NCBI RefSeq assembly: GCF_001983995.1
Contig: NZ_CP019450.1
Coordinates: 744,001 to 808,000, forward strand
DNA: 64,000 bases
Direction of reading: 5' to 3'
Source of the DNA: Halioglobus japonicus
GTDB taxonomy: Bacteria > Pseudomonadota > Gammaproteobacteria > Pseudomonadales > Halieaceae
Below are positions 1 to 8,032 of this stretch, in pieces. Position 1 is the stretch's first letter; every line of letters begins with the position of its first letter. Under the pieces are notes generated by a model. The model was not told the origin of the DNA. It did not search any database and saw only the letters and a program-made list of their open reading frames with translations. Made by a program: the position numbers and the translations under genes.

Positions 1-389
1 ATGGAGGGCTCATTCCAGTCCAGCACGTTCCATTCGAACCGGCCGCAGCCTTCCACCACAGTCTGCCTGGCCAGGTATTGCAGAAGTGCCTTGCCGGCGC
101 CGTGGCCGCGATAATCCGGGGAGACATACAGATCTTCTAGAAAGATGCCGTACTTTCCCAGCCAGGTGGAGAAATTGTAAAAATAGATGGCAAAGCCCAC
201 GGGCGTGTCGTCGAGGCTGCAGATCAGGCCGTGGGCAAGAGGCTTGTCTCCAAACAGGGCCTCGCGCAGCCCCGCTTCATCGGTGACCACCTCATCGAGG
301 GCTTTTTCATAAATCGCCAGCTCCCGCACAAAGTGGAAGATCAGGCCGCTGTCTTCGGGCACAGCGGCACGGATGTGTATGTCAGCCAT
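1..389 (-). CDS. GNAT family N-acetyltransferase (C-terminus cut by window edge)
   Basis: The minus strand from an ATG at 387-389 stays open to the window edge and gives about 129 residues. The product starts MADIHIRAAVPEDSG and carries a GNAT acetyl-CoA loop (SPDYRGHGAGKALL) after an acidic, aromatic strand. The N-terminal layout and the FEWNVLDWNEPS segment resemble the spermidine/diamine N-acetyltransferase branch of GNAT proteins, so a small amine or amino acid is a likely acceptor; the substrate cannot be read from sequence. The start codon abuts the stop of the upstream DUF2238 gene (390-392), so the two are probably co-transcribed. Confidence 0.85.
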   Translation of the reverse strand, partial: MADIHIRAAVPEDSGLIFHFVRELAIYEKALDEVVTDEAGLREALFGDKPLAHGLICSLDDTPVGFAIYFYNFSTWLGKYGIFLEDLYVSPDYRGHGAGKALLQYLARQTVVEGCGRFEWNVLDWNEPS

Positions 390-971
390 TTACAGTTTCT
401 CCAGCTGTTTGTCGTGAACCCGGCCCAGTGTTACCAGAGCAATGATACTGCCCAATAGCGCCAGCGCCATGTCGGTCTGGGTATCCCATTCGTAGCCCTG
501 GGTGCCAAGGAACGCGTCTGCGGAGCTGCCCATGGCCACGGCAGCCAGCCATTCGAGCAGTTCATAAAAGGCGGAAAAGGCGAGGCAGAAACAAACGATG
601 ACGAAGTTGCGCCAGAAGACGCCGTTAATCACCTGCTGCCTGATAAGTAATTCCCGCGCAATCATGGCCGGCACAAAGCCCTGCACAAAGTGAGCTACCT
701 TGTCATAGTTGTTGCGCTCGGCGCCAAACAGGCCGTCGAACAGGGGCACCTCGGCATAGGTATAGTGGGCGCCAACCATGAGTACAATGCAGTGCAGTAG
801 AATCAGGCCGTAGAGTAGAGGGGTAAGCACAAAGCGCTGGCGCGTGATGACTAGCACCATCAGGCCGACGAGGGCTGGCGCAACCTCCAGCCACCAGGTC
901 ACCCGATCGTTGGGTTCAATGGCTGACCAGACCAGTACCGCTGCAAAAATACCCAGCCACAAAAATCGCAT
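390..971 (-). CDS. DUF2238 / YjdF-like inner-membrane protein
   Basis: The 193-residue product is very hydrophobic, with about five or six predicted membrane spans starting at residue 4. It has the family-typical central segment with a charged NNYDKVAHFVQG motif followed by FYELLEWLAA. This matches the DUF2238 (YjdF) group of integral membrane proteins, whose function is not established. The length is near normal for the family. It lies directly upstream of the GNAT gene with no gap, and is divergent from the lipoprotein gene at 1154. Confidence 0.85.
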   Translation of the reverse strand: MRFLWLGIFAAVLVWSAIEPNDRVTWWLEVAPALVGLMVLVITRQRFVLTPLLYGLILLHCIVLMVGAHYTYAEVPLFDGLFGAERNNYDKVAHFVQGFVPAMIARELLIRQQVINGVFWRNFVIVCFCLAFSAFYELLEWLAAVAMGSSADAFLGTQGYEWDTQTDMALALLGSIIALVTLGRVHDKQLEKL

Positions 972-1026
972 ATGTCGAGCTCCCTGAATCGTATTTTTTA
1001 ATGAAGTATGGTTTGCTTCCAGACAC

Positions 1027-1049
1027 CTGTAAATCTGTAGGCTTTACAG
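1027..1049. promoter_or_regulatory. Inverted repeat in divergent intergenic region
   Basis: CTGTAAA and TTTACAG form a perfect 7-bp inverted repeat separated by 9 bp. It sits in the gap between the divergently read DUF2238 and lipoprotein genes, where an operator would be expected. No regulator is identified, and such a repeat could occur by chance. Confidence 0.3.
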
Positions 1050-1153
1050 ACCGCGGGTACAGTTATAGGCTCAGTCAATCCTGTGCCTTGGGCGCAGGTG
1101 GCCAATATCAATAAACAAGTGCTCAACCTGGCGCTAACGATTTAGGGATTCTT

Positions 1154-1606
1154 ATGAATATTAATAAACTATTTGCCGCGAGTTGTGCGGCCCTTCTCGC
1201 CATGTCGATTACTGCTTGCAGCAAGGAAGACATGGATTCCGCGAAAGCTTCTGCGCAATCAACCGTCGATTCAGTGTCTGAGGCCGCGTCTGACGCTGTG
1301 GATGCCGCCGAGGAAGCCGCCAATGATGCCGCGAAGGCCACCGGCGAGGCCATGGCAGATGCTGGCGACGCTATTGAAGATGCAGCTGATGCGGCCGGCG
1401 ATGCCATTGACGATGCGGCGGACAGCGCCCAGGCTATGGCGGAAGACGCTGTTGATGCCGCTGGTGAAATGGCCAGTGATGCGGCAGATGCAGCGTCTGA
1501 TATGGCCAGCGATGCGGCTGATGCGGCTGCCGATGCAGCTGACGATGCTGAAAAAGCGGCTTCTGATGCAGCCGATGAGGCCAGCAAGGCGCTCGGCCAG
1601 GGCTGA
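1154..1606 (+). CDS. Ala/Asp-rich repeat lipoprotein
   Basis: The 150-residue product has a lipoprotein signal peptide with lipobox SITAC, giving Cys22 as the lipidated residue. The mature part is almost entirely a low-complexity Ala/Asp/Ser/Glu repeat in which alanine pairs recur every three to four residues (units such as ASDAADAA). Such periodicity predicts one long amphipathic alpha helix or coiled coil, like Lpp-type or apolipophorin-like envelope proteins. No catalytic domain is visible. ORFs in other frames here are by-products of the repeat. An AGGGA ribosome site precedes the ATG. Role inferred: periplasmic structural or stress protein. Confidence 0.8.
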   Translation: MNINKLFAASCAALLAMSITACSKEDMDSAKASAQSTVDSVSEAASDAVDAAEEAANDAAKATGEAMADAGDAIEDAADAAGDAIDDAADSAQAMAEDAVDAAGEMASDAADAASDMASDAADAAADAADDAEKAASDAADEASKALGQG

Positions 1607-1616
1607 GCTGATTGAC

Positions 1617-1641
1617 GCGGGGCGCCTGTCCGGAGCCCCGC
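1617..1641. terminator. Hairpin between convergent genes
   Basis: GCGGGGC and GCCCCGC pair as a 7-bp stem in the 41-bp gap between the lipoprotein gene (+) and the M20 peptidase gene (-). There is no clear T tract, so it is only a possible terminator. Confidence 0.35.
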
Positions 1642-1647
1642 TCTCCA

Positions 1648-2943
1648 TCAGGGCTTGAACAGCCCCAGTAGTGTGTCAGTGACTGCCTGTACGCCCGTGT
1701 CGATAGCCGGTGCAGCATCCGGCGCAAACTTTGCTGAATGCAGGCTGGGGAGCGACAGCTCACCGCGCTCCGAAGCGGCATAGTCGGCAGGTTTCACCGC
1801 ACCCAACCACATCAGGCTACCCGGAATGGCGTGTTCGGTGCGCCCGTAGCGGGCAAAGTCTTCACCGCCCATGACCGGACTGGTCTTGATGACCGCGTCT
1901 GCCCCCAGACTCTGCTCCAGTAGCGGCACAACCTGTGCTACCAGCTCCGGGTTGTTGTATACCGCCGGGGTGTATTCGTCCTTGACCTCCACCAGTGGCA
2001 GCCTGTCTTCGGGCATGCCCGCGGTGCGCGCGACGCCCTGGCTGATTTCCTCAATCCGCCTAAGCAGGTAAGCGCGGGATTCATCGGAATAGCTGCGCAC
2101 CGTGAGTTGCAGCTTCACCTCGTCAGAGATGATGTTGTGCTTGGTACCGCCGTGAATTGATCCGACCGTAATAACAGCCGAGTCCAGCGGCGAGATCTCG
2201 CGGCTGATAATGGTTTGTAGGGTGGTGACGATTTGCGCCGCCATGACTACCGGATCTTTGGTTTTATGCGGGTAGGCGCCATGGCCGCCCTGGCCATAAA
2301 CACTCACATCCACGGAGTCGACGTTGGCCATGGCGTAGCCGCTTACCCAGGCAATTTTTCCGGCGGGTAGACCGGCGCTGACGTGCAGCGCCAGGTTGAC
2401 CTCCGGTAGTGGGAAGCGCTCGAACAGACCGTCTTCGAGCATGGCTTTGGCGCCCTTGCCCACTTCTTCGGCAGGCTGGCCCACCAGCATAAGCGTGCCC
2501 TGCCATTCGTCGCGGCGTTCGGCCAGTTGGCTGGCAACGCCGAGCAGCACCGTCATGTGAACGTCGTGGCCGCAGCCGTGCATGACCGGCACTTCATCAC
2601 CGGAGGGGATAACGCCGGTTGCCTGGCTCGCATAGGGCAGGCCGGTGGCCTCGGGTATCGGCAGGCCATCCATATCGGCGCGAAACATCAGCGTGGGGCC
2701 CTCGCCGTTCTCCAGTAGGGCGACGATACCGTGGCCGCCAATGCCGGTGCTGATGGCATAGCCCATACGCTTGAGTTCTGCGGCAAGATAGGCGGCGGTT
2801 TGTTCTTCCTGCAGCGATAGTTCGGGATTGCGGTGCAGGTGTTGGTAGTGCGCTACGAGTGCTGCGTTGTCCAGTGGCGCTGCCTGGAGGGGCAATGCGC
2901 TGCCCAGCACCAGTGCTCCCAGGAGCTTGTAGATATTCTGCAT
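1648..2943 (-). CDS. Exported M20-family amidohydrolase/peptidase
   Basis: The 431-residue product starts with a signal peptide (cleavage near LQA-AP, residue 21-22), so it acts in the periplasm. It has M20 (hippurate hydrolase/aminoacylase-like) metal motifs: FRADMDGLP at about 87-95, MHGCGHD at 121-127 with His122 and Cys124, the general-base region GQPAEE at 155-160, and MGGEDFA near the C-terminus. These indicate hydrolysis of N-acyl amino acids or similar amides using two metal ions; the exact substrate is unknown. The length is usual for the family. It is divergent from the alpha/beta hydrolase at 3120. Confidence 0.9.
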   Translation of the reverse strand: MQNIYKLLGALVLGSALPLQAAPLDNAALVAHYQHLHRNPELSLQEEQTAAYLAAELKRMGYAISTGIGGHGIVALLENGEGPTLMFRADMDGLPIPEATGLPYASQATGVIPSGDEVPVMHGCGHDVHMTVLLGVASQLAERRDEWQGTLMLVGQPAEEVGKGAKAMLEDGLFERFPLPEVNLALHVSAGLPAGKIAWVSGYAMANVDSVDVSVYGQGGHGAYPHKTKDPVVMAAQIVTTLQTIISREISPLDSAVITVGSIHGGTKHNIISDEVKLQLTVRSYSDESRAYLLRRIEEISQGVARTAGMPEDRLPLVEVKDEYTPAVYNNPELVAQVVPLLEQSLGADAVIKTSPVMGGEDFARYGRTEHAIPGSLMWLGAVKPADYAASERGELSLPSLHSAKFAPDAAPAIDTGVQAVTDTLLGLFKP

Positions 2944-3119
2944 AGTCTTCCCTCTGGCGTTGGGTGAATAGCTGTGGACTGAGCCGCAAACCTCTGCTTG
3001 AGTGAACGCGCTCCTCGCAGCGAAGTTTTATTGGTATGCTGCTGCAGCTGAACACGCTGTCAGTGACGGCAATGTACTGACACCCAGAATAAAACAACAG
3101 ACTTGGCAGGTATAGCTAC

Positions 3120-3980
3120 ATGAACCTTCACCAGTGGCGCGACAGCGGCCAGTATTTTGAGCACGCAGGGCACCAGATCTTCTATCGAGTCGAAGGTGAG
3201 GGTGAACTCTTACTGCTGATTCATGGCTACCCCACCGCCAGCTGGGACTGGATCAAGATCTGGCCTGAGCTCACCTCACGGTTTCGCTGCATTACCCTGG
3301 ACATGCTCGGCTTTGGCTACAGTGATAAGCCGCAACAGCCTTACAGCATATTCACCCAGGCCGATATCTACTGCACTTTGCTGGCCCAACTTGAGGGAAG
3401 CAGCTGCCACGTACTGGCCCACGACTACGGTGACACGGTGGCGCAGGAACTGTTGGCGCGTCAGAACGATGGCTCACTGGCGTTCCAGATGAAAACACTC
3501 AATCTCCTTAACGGTGGTTTGTTTCCCGAGACCCATCATGCGGTGTTCATGCAAAAGGTATTGGTAAGCCCGCTGGGTGGGCTGCTGGTCAAGTTCATGA
3601 AGCGCGGCACACTTGCCAAGAATCTCACCAAAGTATTTGGTCCAAACACACCTCCCAGCGAGCAGGAGATCGACGAGTTCTGGGAGATGATGCAGTACAA
3701 GGACGGCCACAAGGTCATGCACCGGTTAATTCATTATATGACCGAGCGCCGCGCCAATCGAGAGCGTTGGGTAGGGGCACTGCAGCAGGCAACTATCCCG
3801 ATACGACTGACCGACGGCGTGCTGGATCCTGTCTCCGGCGGGCATCTTGTGGACCGTTACGAGGCACTGATTCCAAACCCCGACACGGTGCGCCTCCCTA
3901 ATGTGGGACACTACCCGCAGGTTGAGGCGCCTGAGGAGGTGCTGCAGGCAGTGCTGGAGATGATTGACGCTAATCGATAA
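3120..3980 (+). CDS. Alpha/beta hydrolase, MEST/haloalkane dehalogenase-like
   Basis: The 286-residue product is an alpha/beta-hydrolase fold protein. The oxyanion-hole motif LIHGYPTASWDW lies near residues 33-44. The nucleophile elbow is HDYGDTVAQELL with Asp102 rather than Ser, and the catalytic His is in NVGHYPQ (about 264). An Asp nucleophile places it with haloalkane dehalogenases, epoxide hydrolases and, by the HDYGDTVAQELL signature, MEST-like proteins. Substrate is unknown. It has no signal peptide, so it is cytoplasmic. The downstream region loses GC and looks accessory. Confidence 0.88.
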   Translation: MNLHQWRDSGQYFEHAGHQIFYRVEGEGELLLLIHGYPTASWDWIKIWPELTSRFRCITLDMLGFGYSDKPQQPYSIFTQADIYCTLLAQLEGSSCHVLAHDYGDTVAQELLARQNDGSLAFQMKTLNLLNGGLFPETHHAVFMQKVLVSPLGGLLVKFMKRGTLAKNLTKVFGPNTPPSEQEIDEFWEMMQYKDGHKVMHRLIHYMTERRANRERWVGALQQATIPIRLTDGVLDPVSGGHLVDRYEALIPNPDTVRLPNVGHYPQVEAPEEVLQAVLEMIDANR

Positions 3981-4079
3981 CGATATTTGTCGTGATCTAC
4001 GGAGCACGCTAGTGTCTGCCACTACATCAGCGTGAATAGCTATTGCCTGACTTTGGGCAAGAGGACACAACCTGTGAAG

Positions 4080-4104
4080 GTCCGCTTTCGTCCACAAAGC
4101 GGAC
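4080..4104. other. 9-bp stem hairpin
   Basis: GTCCGCTTT and AAAGCGGAC form a perfect 9-bp stem with a 7-nt loop, 30 bp upstream of the small exported-protein gene. There is no T tract. Similar GTCCGCTT text occurs at about 5222, so it may belong to a degenerate repeat family in this patch. Confidence 0.5.
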
Positions 4105-4134
4105 ATCGCTGGATTTCAACAAGGAAGTGAAACA

Positions 4135-4587
4135 ATGCGGCTGTTATTCGGATTGGTTCTCACAATTCAGGTCTTGTTCTCTTCTTCTCTGCACGCTGAA
4201 GGGGAAGGCGAAGCGACTGTACCGATGAGTACGTATCTGCTTCATCAGCAGGTCCGCACTATAAGCATTCTCCATTACTTGCAACTCGGTTTAGATGACG
4301 AAGCTGCTAATCACATTGCAAGCTGGGAAGCGTACAGCACGAAGGACTTACACCAACTTGCTAAGCGTTACGACCTTGGTGATGAGCAAGTGAGGAAGAT
4401 CTACTCGCACATCCGCATCATGGCCGTTCAGAACGAAAAGTTCCCAATAGAGCAATGGCAGGAGGACTCGGAACTGATGGAGATTTTCGAGTACGCGATT
4501 GAGCAAGATCCAGAGCACGCCCGACAGCTGCGGTGTAGTGATTGGAGTAAGCCCAAGTGGGTAGGAAACTATGGCTGTTCAGACTAA
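4135..4587 (+). CDS. Small exported protein of unknown function
   Basis: The 150-residue product starts with a plausible signal peptide (cleavage near LHA-EG, residue 21) and continues as a charged, helix-rich domain with no motif I recognise. Two cysteines lie near the C-terminus (CSDW and the final GCSD). The gene is AT-richer than its neighbours and sits in an isolated patch of small genes, consistent with horizontal acquisition. A real gene is supported by the signal peptide, the GGAAG-like ribosome site before the ATG and the absence of a long competing frame. Confidence 0.6.
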   Translation: MRLLFGLVLTIQVLFSSSLHAEGEGEATVPMSTYLLHQQVRTISILHYLQLGLDDEAANHIASWEAYSTKDLHQLAKRYDLGDEQVRKIYSHIRIMAVQNEKFPIEQWQEDSELMEIFEYAIEQDPEHARQLRCSDWSKPKWVGNYGCSD

Positions 4588-4613
4588 AGTGAGCGGCAGG
4601 TCTTGGCCCCAGA

Positions 4614-4641
4614 GCTGCCATTCACGTTGAAAAGGATTTTC
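4614..4641 (+). repeat. Degenerate intergenic repeat, copy 1
   Basis: GCTGCC-TTCAC-TTGAAAAGGAT text here recurs at 5292-5318 with only a few differences. Each copy follows a small gene and lies just downstream of TTGGCCCC/ATGGCCCC text. It looks like a decayed, recurrent intergenic sequence rather than a coding feature. Confidence 0.5.
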
Positions 4642-4688
4642 GATGCATGTAACACAATTTTCTTTCCTCACCCGGATGGCAGGCTTCG

Positions 4689-5012
4689 ATGAACCCTGCC
4701 ATTGATAAGCTGAAAGACTATCTGGTCGAGCTTCAATCCACTGAGGCACTTGGCTCGATAGCCGACAGGGCTGAACACATAGGGTTAATCAATAGAATTG
4801 ACACTGCTATTCAGCAATTAGAACTATGCGAGAGTTACGGCATAACGGGTGGCTCCAAGTTCTTTACGCTGCCAGGTACTGGTGATCCAAATTATGACAA
4901 TTATGTCGTTGCACATGATTGTGAGTCACATAGGCCTGAGAATTGGGAGGAAGTTTTATTTGATGGAAGATCAATCAGACTTCAACAGGGCGACCTGGTC
5001 ATCCAGAAATGA
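4689..5012 (+). CDS. Hypothetical protein, 107 residues
   Basis: This soluble product has a helical N-terminal half (residues 1-50, acidic/leucine-rich) and a C-terminal half with Gly, Asp and aromatic residues (around TLPGTGDPNYDNYVV). I recognise no domain. It has low GC like the surrounding patch. Its TGA overlaps the ATG of the next small ORF by 4 nt (ATGA), suggesting translational coupling. Function unknown. Confidence 0.5.
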   Translation: MNPAIDKLKDYLVELQSTEALGSIADRAEHIGLINRIDTAIQQLELCESYGITGGSKFFTLPGTGDPNYDNYVVAHDCESHRPENWEEVLFDGRSIRLQQGDLVIQK

Positions 5013-5218
5013 CAGCTTTTGGCCCCAAGGATGACATGCACATGAAGCGCAAGCGTAAAGTGGACGCAGAGCGAGCCAGTGCTAAGCCCAGGTGGGCTGA
5101 CAAGAGGAACCTTATACCTGTCTTGATATTTGTGGCTATTCTAGTACTGATGTTCATTATGGCTATGGGTGGTCACATAGGGACAGGAGCGGGAGTGTCG
5201 CGTGGTGCCACGTACTGA
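5009..5218 (+). CDS. Small single-span membrane protein (hypothetical)
   Basis: This ORF of 69 residues has a basic N-terminal segment (KRKRKVDAER) and one strong transmembrane helix at about residues 36-54 (NLIPVLIFVAILVLMFIMAM). It starts by a 4-nt ATGA overlap with the preceding ORF, though internal ATGs at about 5036 or 5042 are alternatives. The short length and lack of recognisable homology make it tentative. Confidence 0.4.
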   Translation: MTAFGPKDDMHMKRKRKVDAERASAKPRWADKRNLIPVLIFVAILVLMFIMAMGGHIGTGAGVSRGATY

Positions 5219-5291
5219 ACAACGTCCGCTTATGGCCCCTTAGCTGCCCATGGGGAATGAGGTAAGTTTGAGGGCAGATAACGTTCACAAA

Positions 5292-5318
5292 GCTGCCCTT
5301 CACATTGAAAAGGATCTT
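5292..5318 (+). repeat. Degenerate intergenic repeat, copy 2
   Basis: This copy matches 4614-4641 (GCTGCCC-TTCACATTGAAAAGGATC). It lies between the small membrane ORF and the MAPEG gene. The upstream 5215-5290 stretch carries further GTCCGCTTATGGCCCC text related to the hairpin at 4080. Confidence 0.5.
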
Positions 5319-5382
5319 TAAAGCACACTGACTTTCTCATATACCTAGCGGTTAGGCTCAAAATTTACTATTTGAGGGATTT

Positions 5383-5775
5383 ATGACTACTGATCTATGG
5401 ATGCTTATCTTTACAGCTTTCATTGGCTTATTTATGCCTTTCATTTATGGAGCAGGCAGATCATTACAGCCAGGCGGTTTTAGTTGGAGTGCAGGAAACC
5501 GCGATACTGAGTTAGCTGTTCCACCTTGGACGCAACGTGCAGTTCAGGCTCACTCCAATCTCATGGAAAGCCTCACAGCATTTGCTATTTTAGTGATCGT
5601 GGCTCATATCTCAGGTAAAGCCAATGAGATGACCGCTCTTGGTTCGACTATTTTCTTTTGGAGCAGGGTTGTCTATGTAGCCGTCTATACGGCGGGTATC
5701 ACCTATCTACGTACACTCGTTTGGTTTACATCTTGGGCGGGTGGCATCCTTATATTTATGCAACTTTTCAAATGA
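5383..5775 (+). CDS. MAPEG family membrane protein
   Basis: The 130-residue product has four predicted membrane spans and the MAPEG signature region (WTQRAVQAHSNLMESLTAF, residues 50-67), which contains the Arg, Asn and Glu residues typical of membrane-associated eicosanoid/glutathione metabolism proteins. The length is normal for a bacterial MAPEG protein. It may be a glutathione-dependent membrane enzyme, but substrate and activity are not known for most bacterial members. It belongs to the AT-rich patch; no operon partner is evident. Confidence 0.8.
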   Translation: MTTDLWMLIFTAFIGLFMPFIYGAGRSLQPGGFSWSAGNRDTELAVPPWTQRAVQAHSNLMESLTAFAILVIVAHISGKANEMTALGSTIFFWSRVVYVAVYTAGITYLRTLVWFTSWAGGILIFMQLFK

Positions 5776-5962
5776 ATGGGCAGCTCAGCCTACACTATGC
5801 CGATCCGGTGATGGAGAACGGTAATCAACACAAGGACTCGCTGAGGTTCTCGCTGGACCTGTGAATAGCTGACACAGTTACACAGGCGAGTAATAGTAAA
5901 TAGTAGATGAGGCCCGCCATCGGTCGTAGCCGCTGAGACTCTAGCAACAAAAGGAGTGATAT

Positions 5963-6370
5963 ATGCCCCTTAACTTCAAAGAAGTCGATGGCGTCGAAAT
6001 TAAGGCCAGGCACACAGCGAGTTGTCACTGCGGCGCTGTTGAAATTGAGCTGAGCCTACCTGACGGCCTGGTGGATGTGCGCCGCTGCGACTGCTCCCTG
6101 TGCCGCCGCCGGGGCGCTATCGCAGCCTCGGTGCCACTGTCGGGCATTAATATTCTTCGTGGCGAAGATGCGCTGACCCTGTATCAGTTCAATACCTGCA
6201 CGGCGAAACATTATTTCTGCAGCCATTGCGGCATCTACACCCACCACCAGCGCAGATCAAACCCTGAGCAGTACGGGTTTAATGTGGCGTGCCTGGAAGG
6301 AATCAACCCTTTAAAGATCGAGGGAATCCCGACTTATGATGGTGTAAACCATCCGGCTGATCGGGAGTAG
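5963..6370 (+). CDS. GFA-domain protein (Gfa/CENP-V type, zinc-binding)
   Basis: The 135-residue product has the GFA-fold cysteine pattern: SCHCGAVEIEL near residue 19, CDCSLCRRRGA at about 40, and FCSHCGIYTHH at about 78. These ligate zinc. Members have been called glutathione-dependent formaldehyde-activating enzymes, but most have no proven activity, so only the fold is claimed. A good AAGGAG ribosome site precedes the ATG. GC returns to the chromosomal norm here, marking the end of the accessory patch. It is followed by a bidirectional terminator. Confidence 0.88.
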   Translation: MPLNFKEVDGVEIKARHTASCHCGAVEIELSLPDGLVDVRRCDCSLCRRRGAIAASVPLSGINILRGEDALTLYQFNTCTAKHYFCSHCGIYTHHQRRSNPEQYGFNVACLEGINPLKIEGIPTYDGVNHPADRE

Positions 6371-6391
6371 GGGCTTCTGGCTGGGATAAAC

Positions 6392-6425
6392 AAAAAAGCC
6401 CCGTCATGACTGACGAGGCTTTTTC
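6392..6425. terminator. Bidirectional rho-independent terminator
   Basis: AGCC(C)CGTCA and TGACGAGGCT form a stem with a TGAC loop, flanked by an A run on the left and a T run on the right. It can end transcription of the GFA gene (+) and of tRNA-Phe (-), which end 22 bp before it and 7 bp beyond it respectively. Confidence 0.8.
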
Positions 6426-6431
6426 AAAATA

Positions 6432-6507
6432 TGGTGCCCGGAGACAGAATCGAACTGCCGACACGGGGATTTTCAATCCCCTGCTCTACCAACTGAGCTA
6501 TCCGGGC
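6432..6507 (-). tRNA. tRNA-Phe (anticodon GAA)
   Basis: The minus strand folds as a 76-nt cloverleaf: acceptor GCCCGGA/TCCGGGC, D arm with AGCTCAGTTGGTAGAGC, anticodon loop TTGAAAA with GAA, T arm with GTTCGATTC, and an encoded 3' CCA (TGG at 6432-6434 on the plus strand). All stems pair. It is a single-copy tRNA with no neighbouring tRNA or attachment-site remnant visible. Confidence 0.97.
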
Positions 6508-6585
6508 CAAGTCGCTATTCGCGAGAGGCGCGTATTAAACCTGTATGAATCCCCGGAGTCAAGGGTATTTCCGGGGCTTCTGGGC

Positions 6586-6858
6586 CTACTCTGAGGGGGG
6601 TACGTAACCCTCGGCCTTGTCGTAGTCCTCACCGGCAAAAAACTTGTCCATTTCCTGCTGCAGGTATTTGCGCGCTTCGGGGTCGACCAGTGACAAGTGC
6701 TTCTCATTAATCAGCATGGTCTGGTGTTCCTGCCAGTCCTGCCAGGCTTTCTTGGAGACGTTTTCGAAGATCTCCTGACCCTTGGGGCCGGGGTAGGGCG
6801 GCGCATTCAGGCCTTCCAGCTCTTCCTGGTACTTCTTGCAGAATACGGTGCGGGACAT
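6586..6858 (-). CDS. yggX: Fe(2+)-trafficking/oxidative damage protection protein YggX
   Basis: The 90-residue product matches Ygg[18 protein letters not shown] with the conserved Cys7, [16 protein letters not shown] and a LINEKHLSL central helix. YggX helps protect iron-sulphur clusters, and is linked to MutY, itself a 4Fe-4S enzyme. It follows mutY with a gap of only 3 bp, the usual mutY-yggX operon. Confidence 0.96.
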   Translation of the reverse strand: MSRTVFCKKYQEELEGLNAPPYPGPKGQEIFENVSKKAWQDWQEHQTMLINEKHLSLVDPEARKYLQQEMDKFFAGEDYDKAEGYVPPSE

Positions 6859-6861
6859 CGC

Positions 6862-7914
6862 TTACTCCTGGGCGGTCAATTGTTGCAGCAGCCCGACCAC
6901 GGGTGCCGCGAGCCCGATCTGGGGCGGTTGGCGCACGTTATACCAGAGCTGCCGGTCTGCTTCCATGATTGCAGCCGGGCTGGCATCGAGTTGGACCAGT
7001 AGCGGCTCGATATCCAGGTGGTAGTGGCTGAAGGTATGCCGGAACACGGGCCACGGCTCGATAGATGCCGGTGCCAGGCCAGTGAGATCGAGCACGCTGG
7101 CTTCTGGCGTGAGGTCGGGGGATTCAGGGAAGCACCACAAGCCGCCCCATATCCCTGGTGAGGGCCTTTTTTCCAGCCACACATCGCCGCTGGCATTGCG
7201 CAGCATGAGAAAGCGGGTGGTGCGCACCGGGATGACTTTCCTGGGTTTCTTGCCCGGAAAATCTGTCTCACGGCCCAGGGCATGGGCCTCACATTCGGTC
7301 TGTAGCGGGCATTGCGGGCAGCTTGGCCGGGTGCGAGTGCAGAGCGTGGCGCCCAGGTCCATCATCGCCTGGGTGTAGTCGGCGCAGCGTTCGTGCGGTG
7401 TGTAGCGGTCGGCAATACGCCAGAGCTCATCGTGCACCGCCGTTTTGCCGGGCCAGCCGGCCACGGCCGCGTAGCGCGCCAGCACCCGTTTGACGTTGCC
7501 ATCGAGAATGGTGGCCCGCTGGCCACTTGAAATGCTGAGAACCGCGCCGGCGGTGGAGCGGCCGATGCCGGGCAGGGCTTCCAGACCCTCTACTGAATCC
7601 GGGAACACGCCGTCCAGTTCCTGCGCCACCTGGCGCGCGGCCTTGTGCAGATTGCGCGCCCTCGCGTAATAGCCCAGCCCGGTCCACAAGTGCAGGACTT
7701 CATCTTCTTCCGCGGCCGCCAGGTTTTCCACGGTGGGGAAGGCGTTCATAAAGCGGTGAAAGTAGGGGATGACGGTTTTCACCTGGGTTTGCTGCAGCAT
7801 GGTTTCCGATACCCACACCCGGTAAGGGGTGGTGTCTTCCTGCCAGGGCAGGTCATGACGGCCGTGCTGGTCGAACCAGGTGAGGACTTTTTGCGCGAAT
7901 TCGGGTGTCGACAT
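6862..7914 (-). CDS. mutY: A/G-specific adenine DNA glycosylase MutY
   Basis: The 350-residue product removes adenine mispaired with 8-oxoguanine or guanine. Catalytic Glu37 (VSETMLQQT) and Asp138 (ILDGNVKR, after the helix-hairpin-helix [11 protein letters not shown]) match the E. coli positions, as do the 4Fe-4S ligands Cys192, Cys199, Cys202 and Cys208. The C-terminal NUDIX-like domain for 8-oxoG recognition starts at about residue 225. The length is full for the family. It is the first gene of a two-gene operon with yggX, divergent from hisB. Confidence 0.97.
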   Translation of the reverse strand: MSTPEFAQKVLTWFDQHGRHDLPWQEDTTPYRVWVSETMLQQTQVKTVIPYFHRFMNAFPTVENLAAAEEDEVLHLWTGLGYYARARNLHKAARQVAQELDGVFPDSVEGLEALPGIGRSTAGAVLSISSGQRATILDGNVKRVLARYAAVAGWPGKTAVHDELWRIADRYTPHERCADYTQAMMDLGATLCTRTRPSCPQCPLQTECEAHALGRETDFPGKKPRKVIPVRTTRFLMLRNASGDVWLEKRPSPGIWGGLWCFPESPDLTPEASVLDLTGLAPASIEPWPVFRHTFSHYHLDIEPLLVQLDASPAAIMEADRQLWYNVRQPPQIGLAAPVVGLLQQLTAQE

Positions 7915-7953
7915 GGTGCCCGCAAGGGTACCGGTGGAGGGGTATTTCTGCCA

Positions 7954-7982
7954 GTGAATTCAAGCACTTGTTCCCTTATAAT
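7954..7982 (+). promoter_or_regulatory. Putative sigma-70 promoter for the his genes
   Basis: A perfect -10 box TATAAT lies at 7977-7982. A weak -35 (GTGAAT, 7954-7959) lies 17 bp upstream. The site is 51 bp before the hisB ATG in the mutY-hisB divergent gap. The -10 is convincing; the -35 is poor. Confidence 0.45.
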
Positions 7983-8032
7983 GGCCGCCCGATGCGGGGG
8001 TTGGCCCCGTTAATTCTGCTTGGGAGAGCACC

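Noticed and set aside
1123..1658. Overlapping ORFs in other frames of the lipoprotein repeat
   Set aside because: The repeat keeps several frames open by composition. Only the 1154 frame has a signal peptide and lipobox.
3981..5960. Integron cassette array with attC sites
   Set aside because: Gene size and spacing suggested it, but no integrase and no proper RYYYAAC/GTTRRRY site pairs were found.
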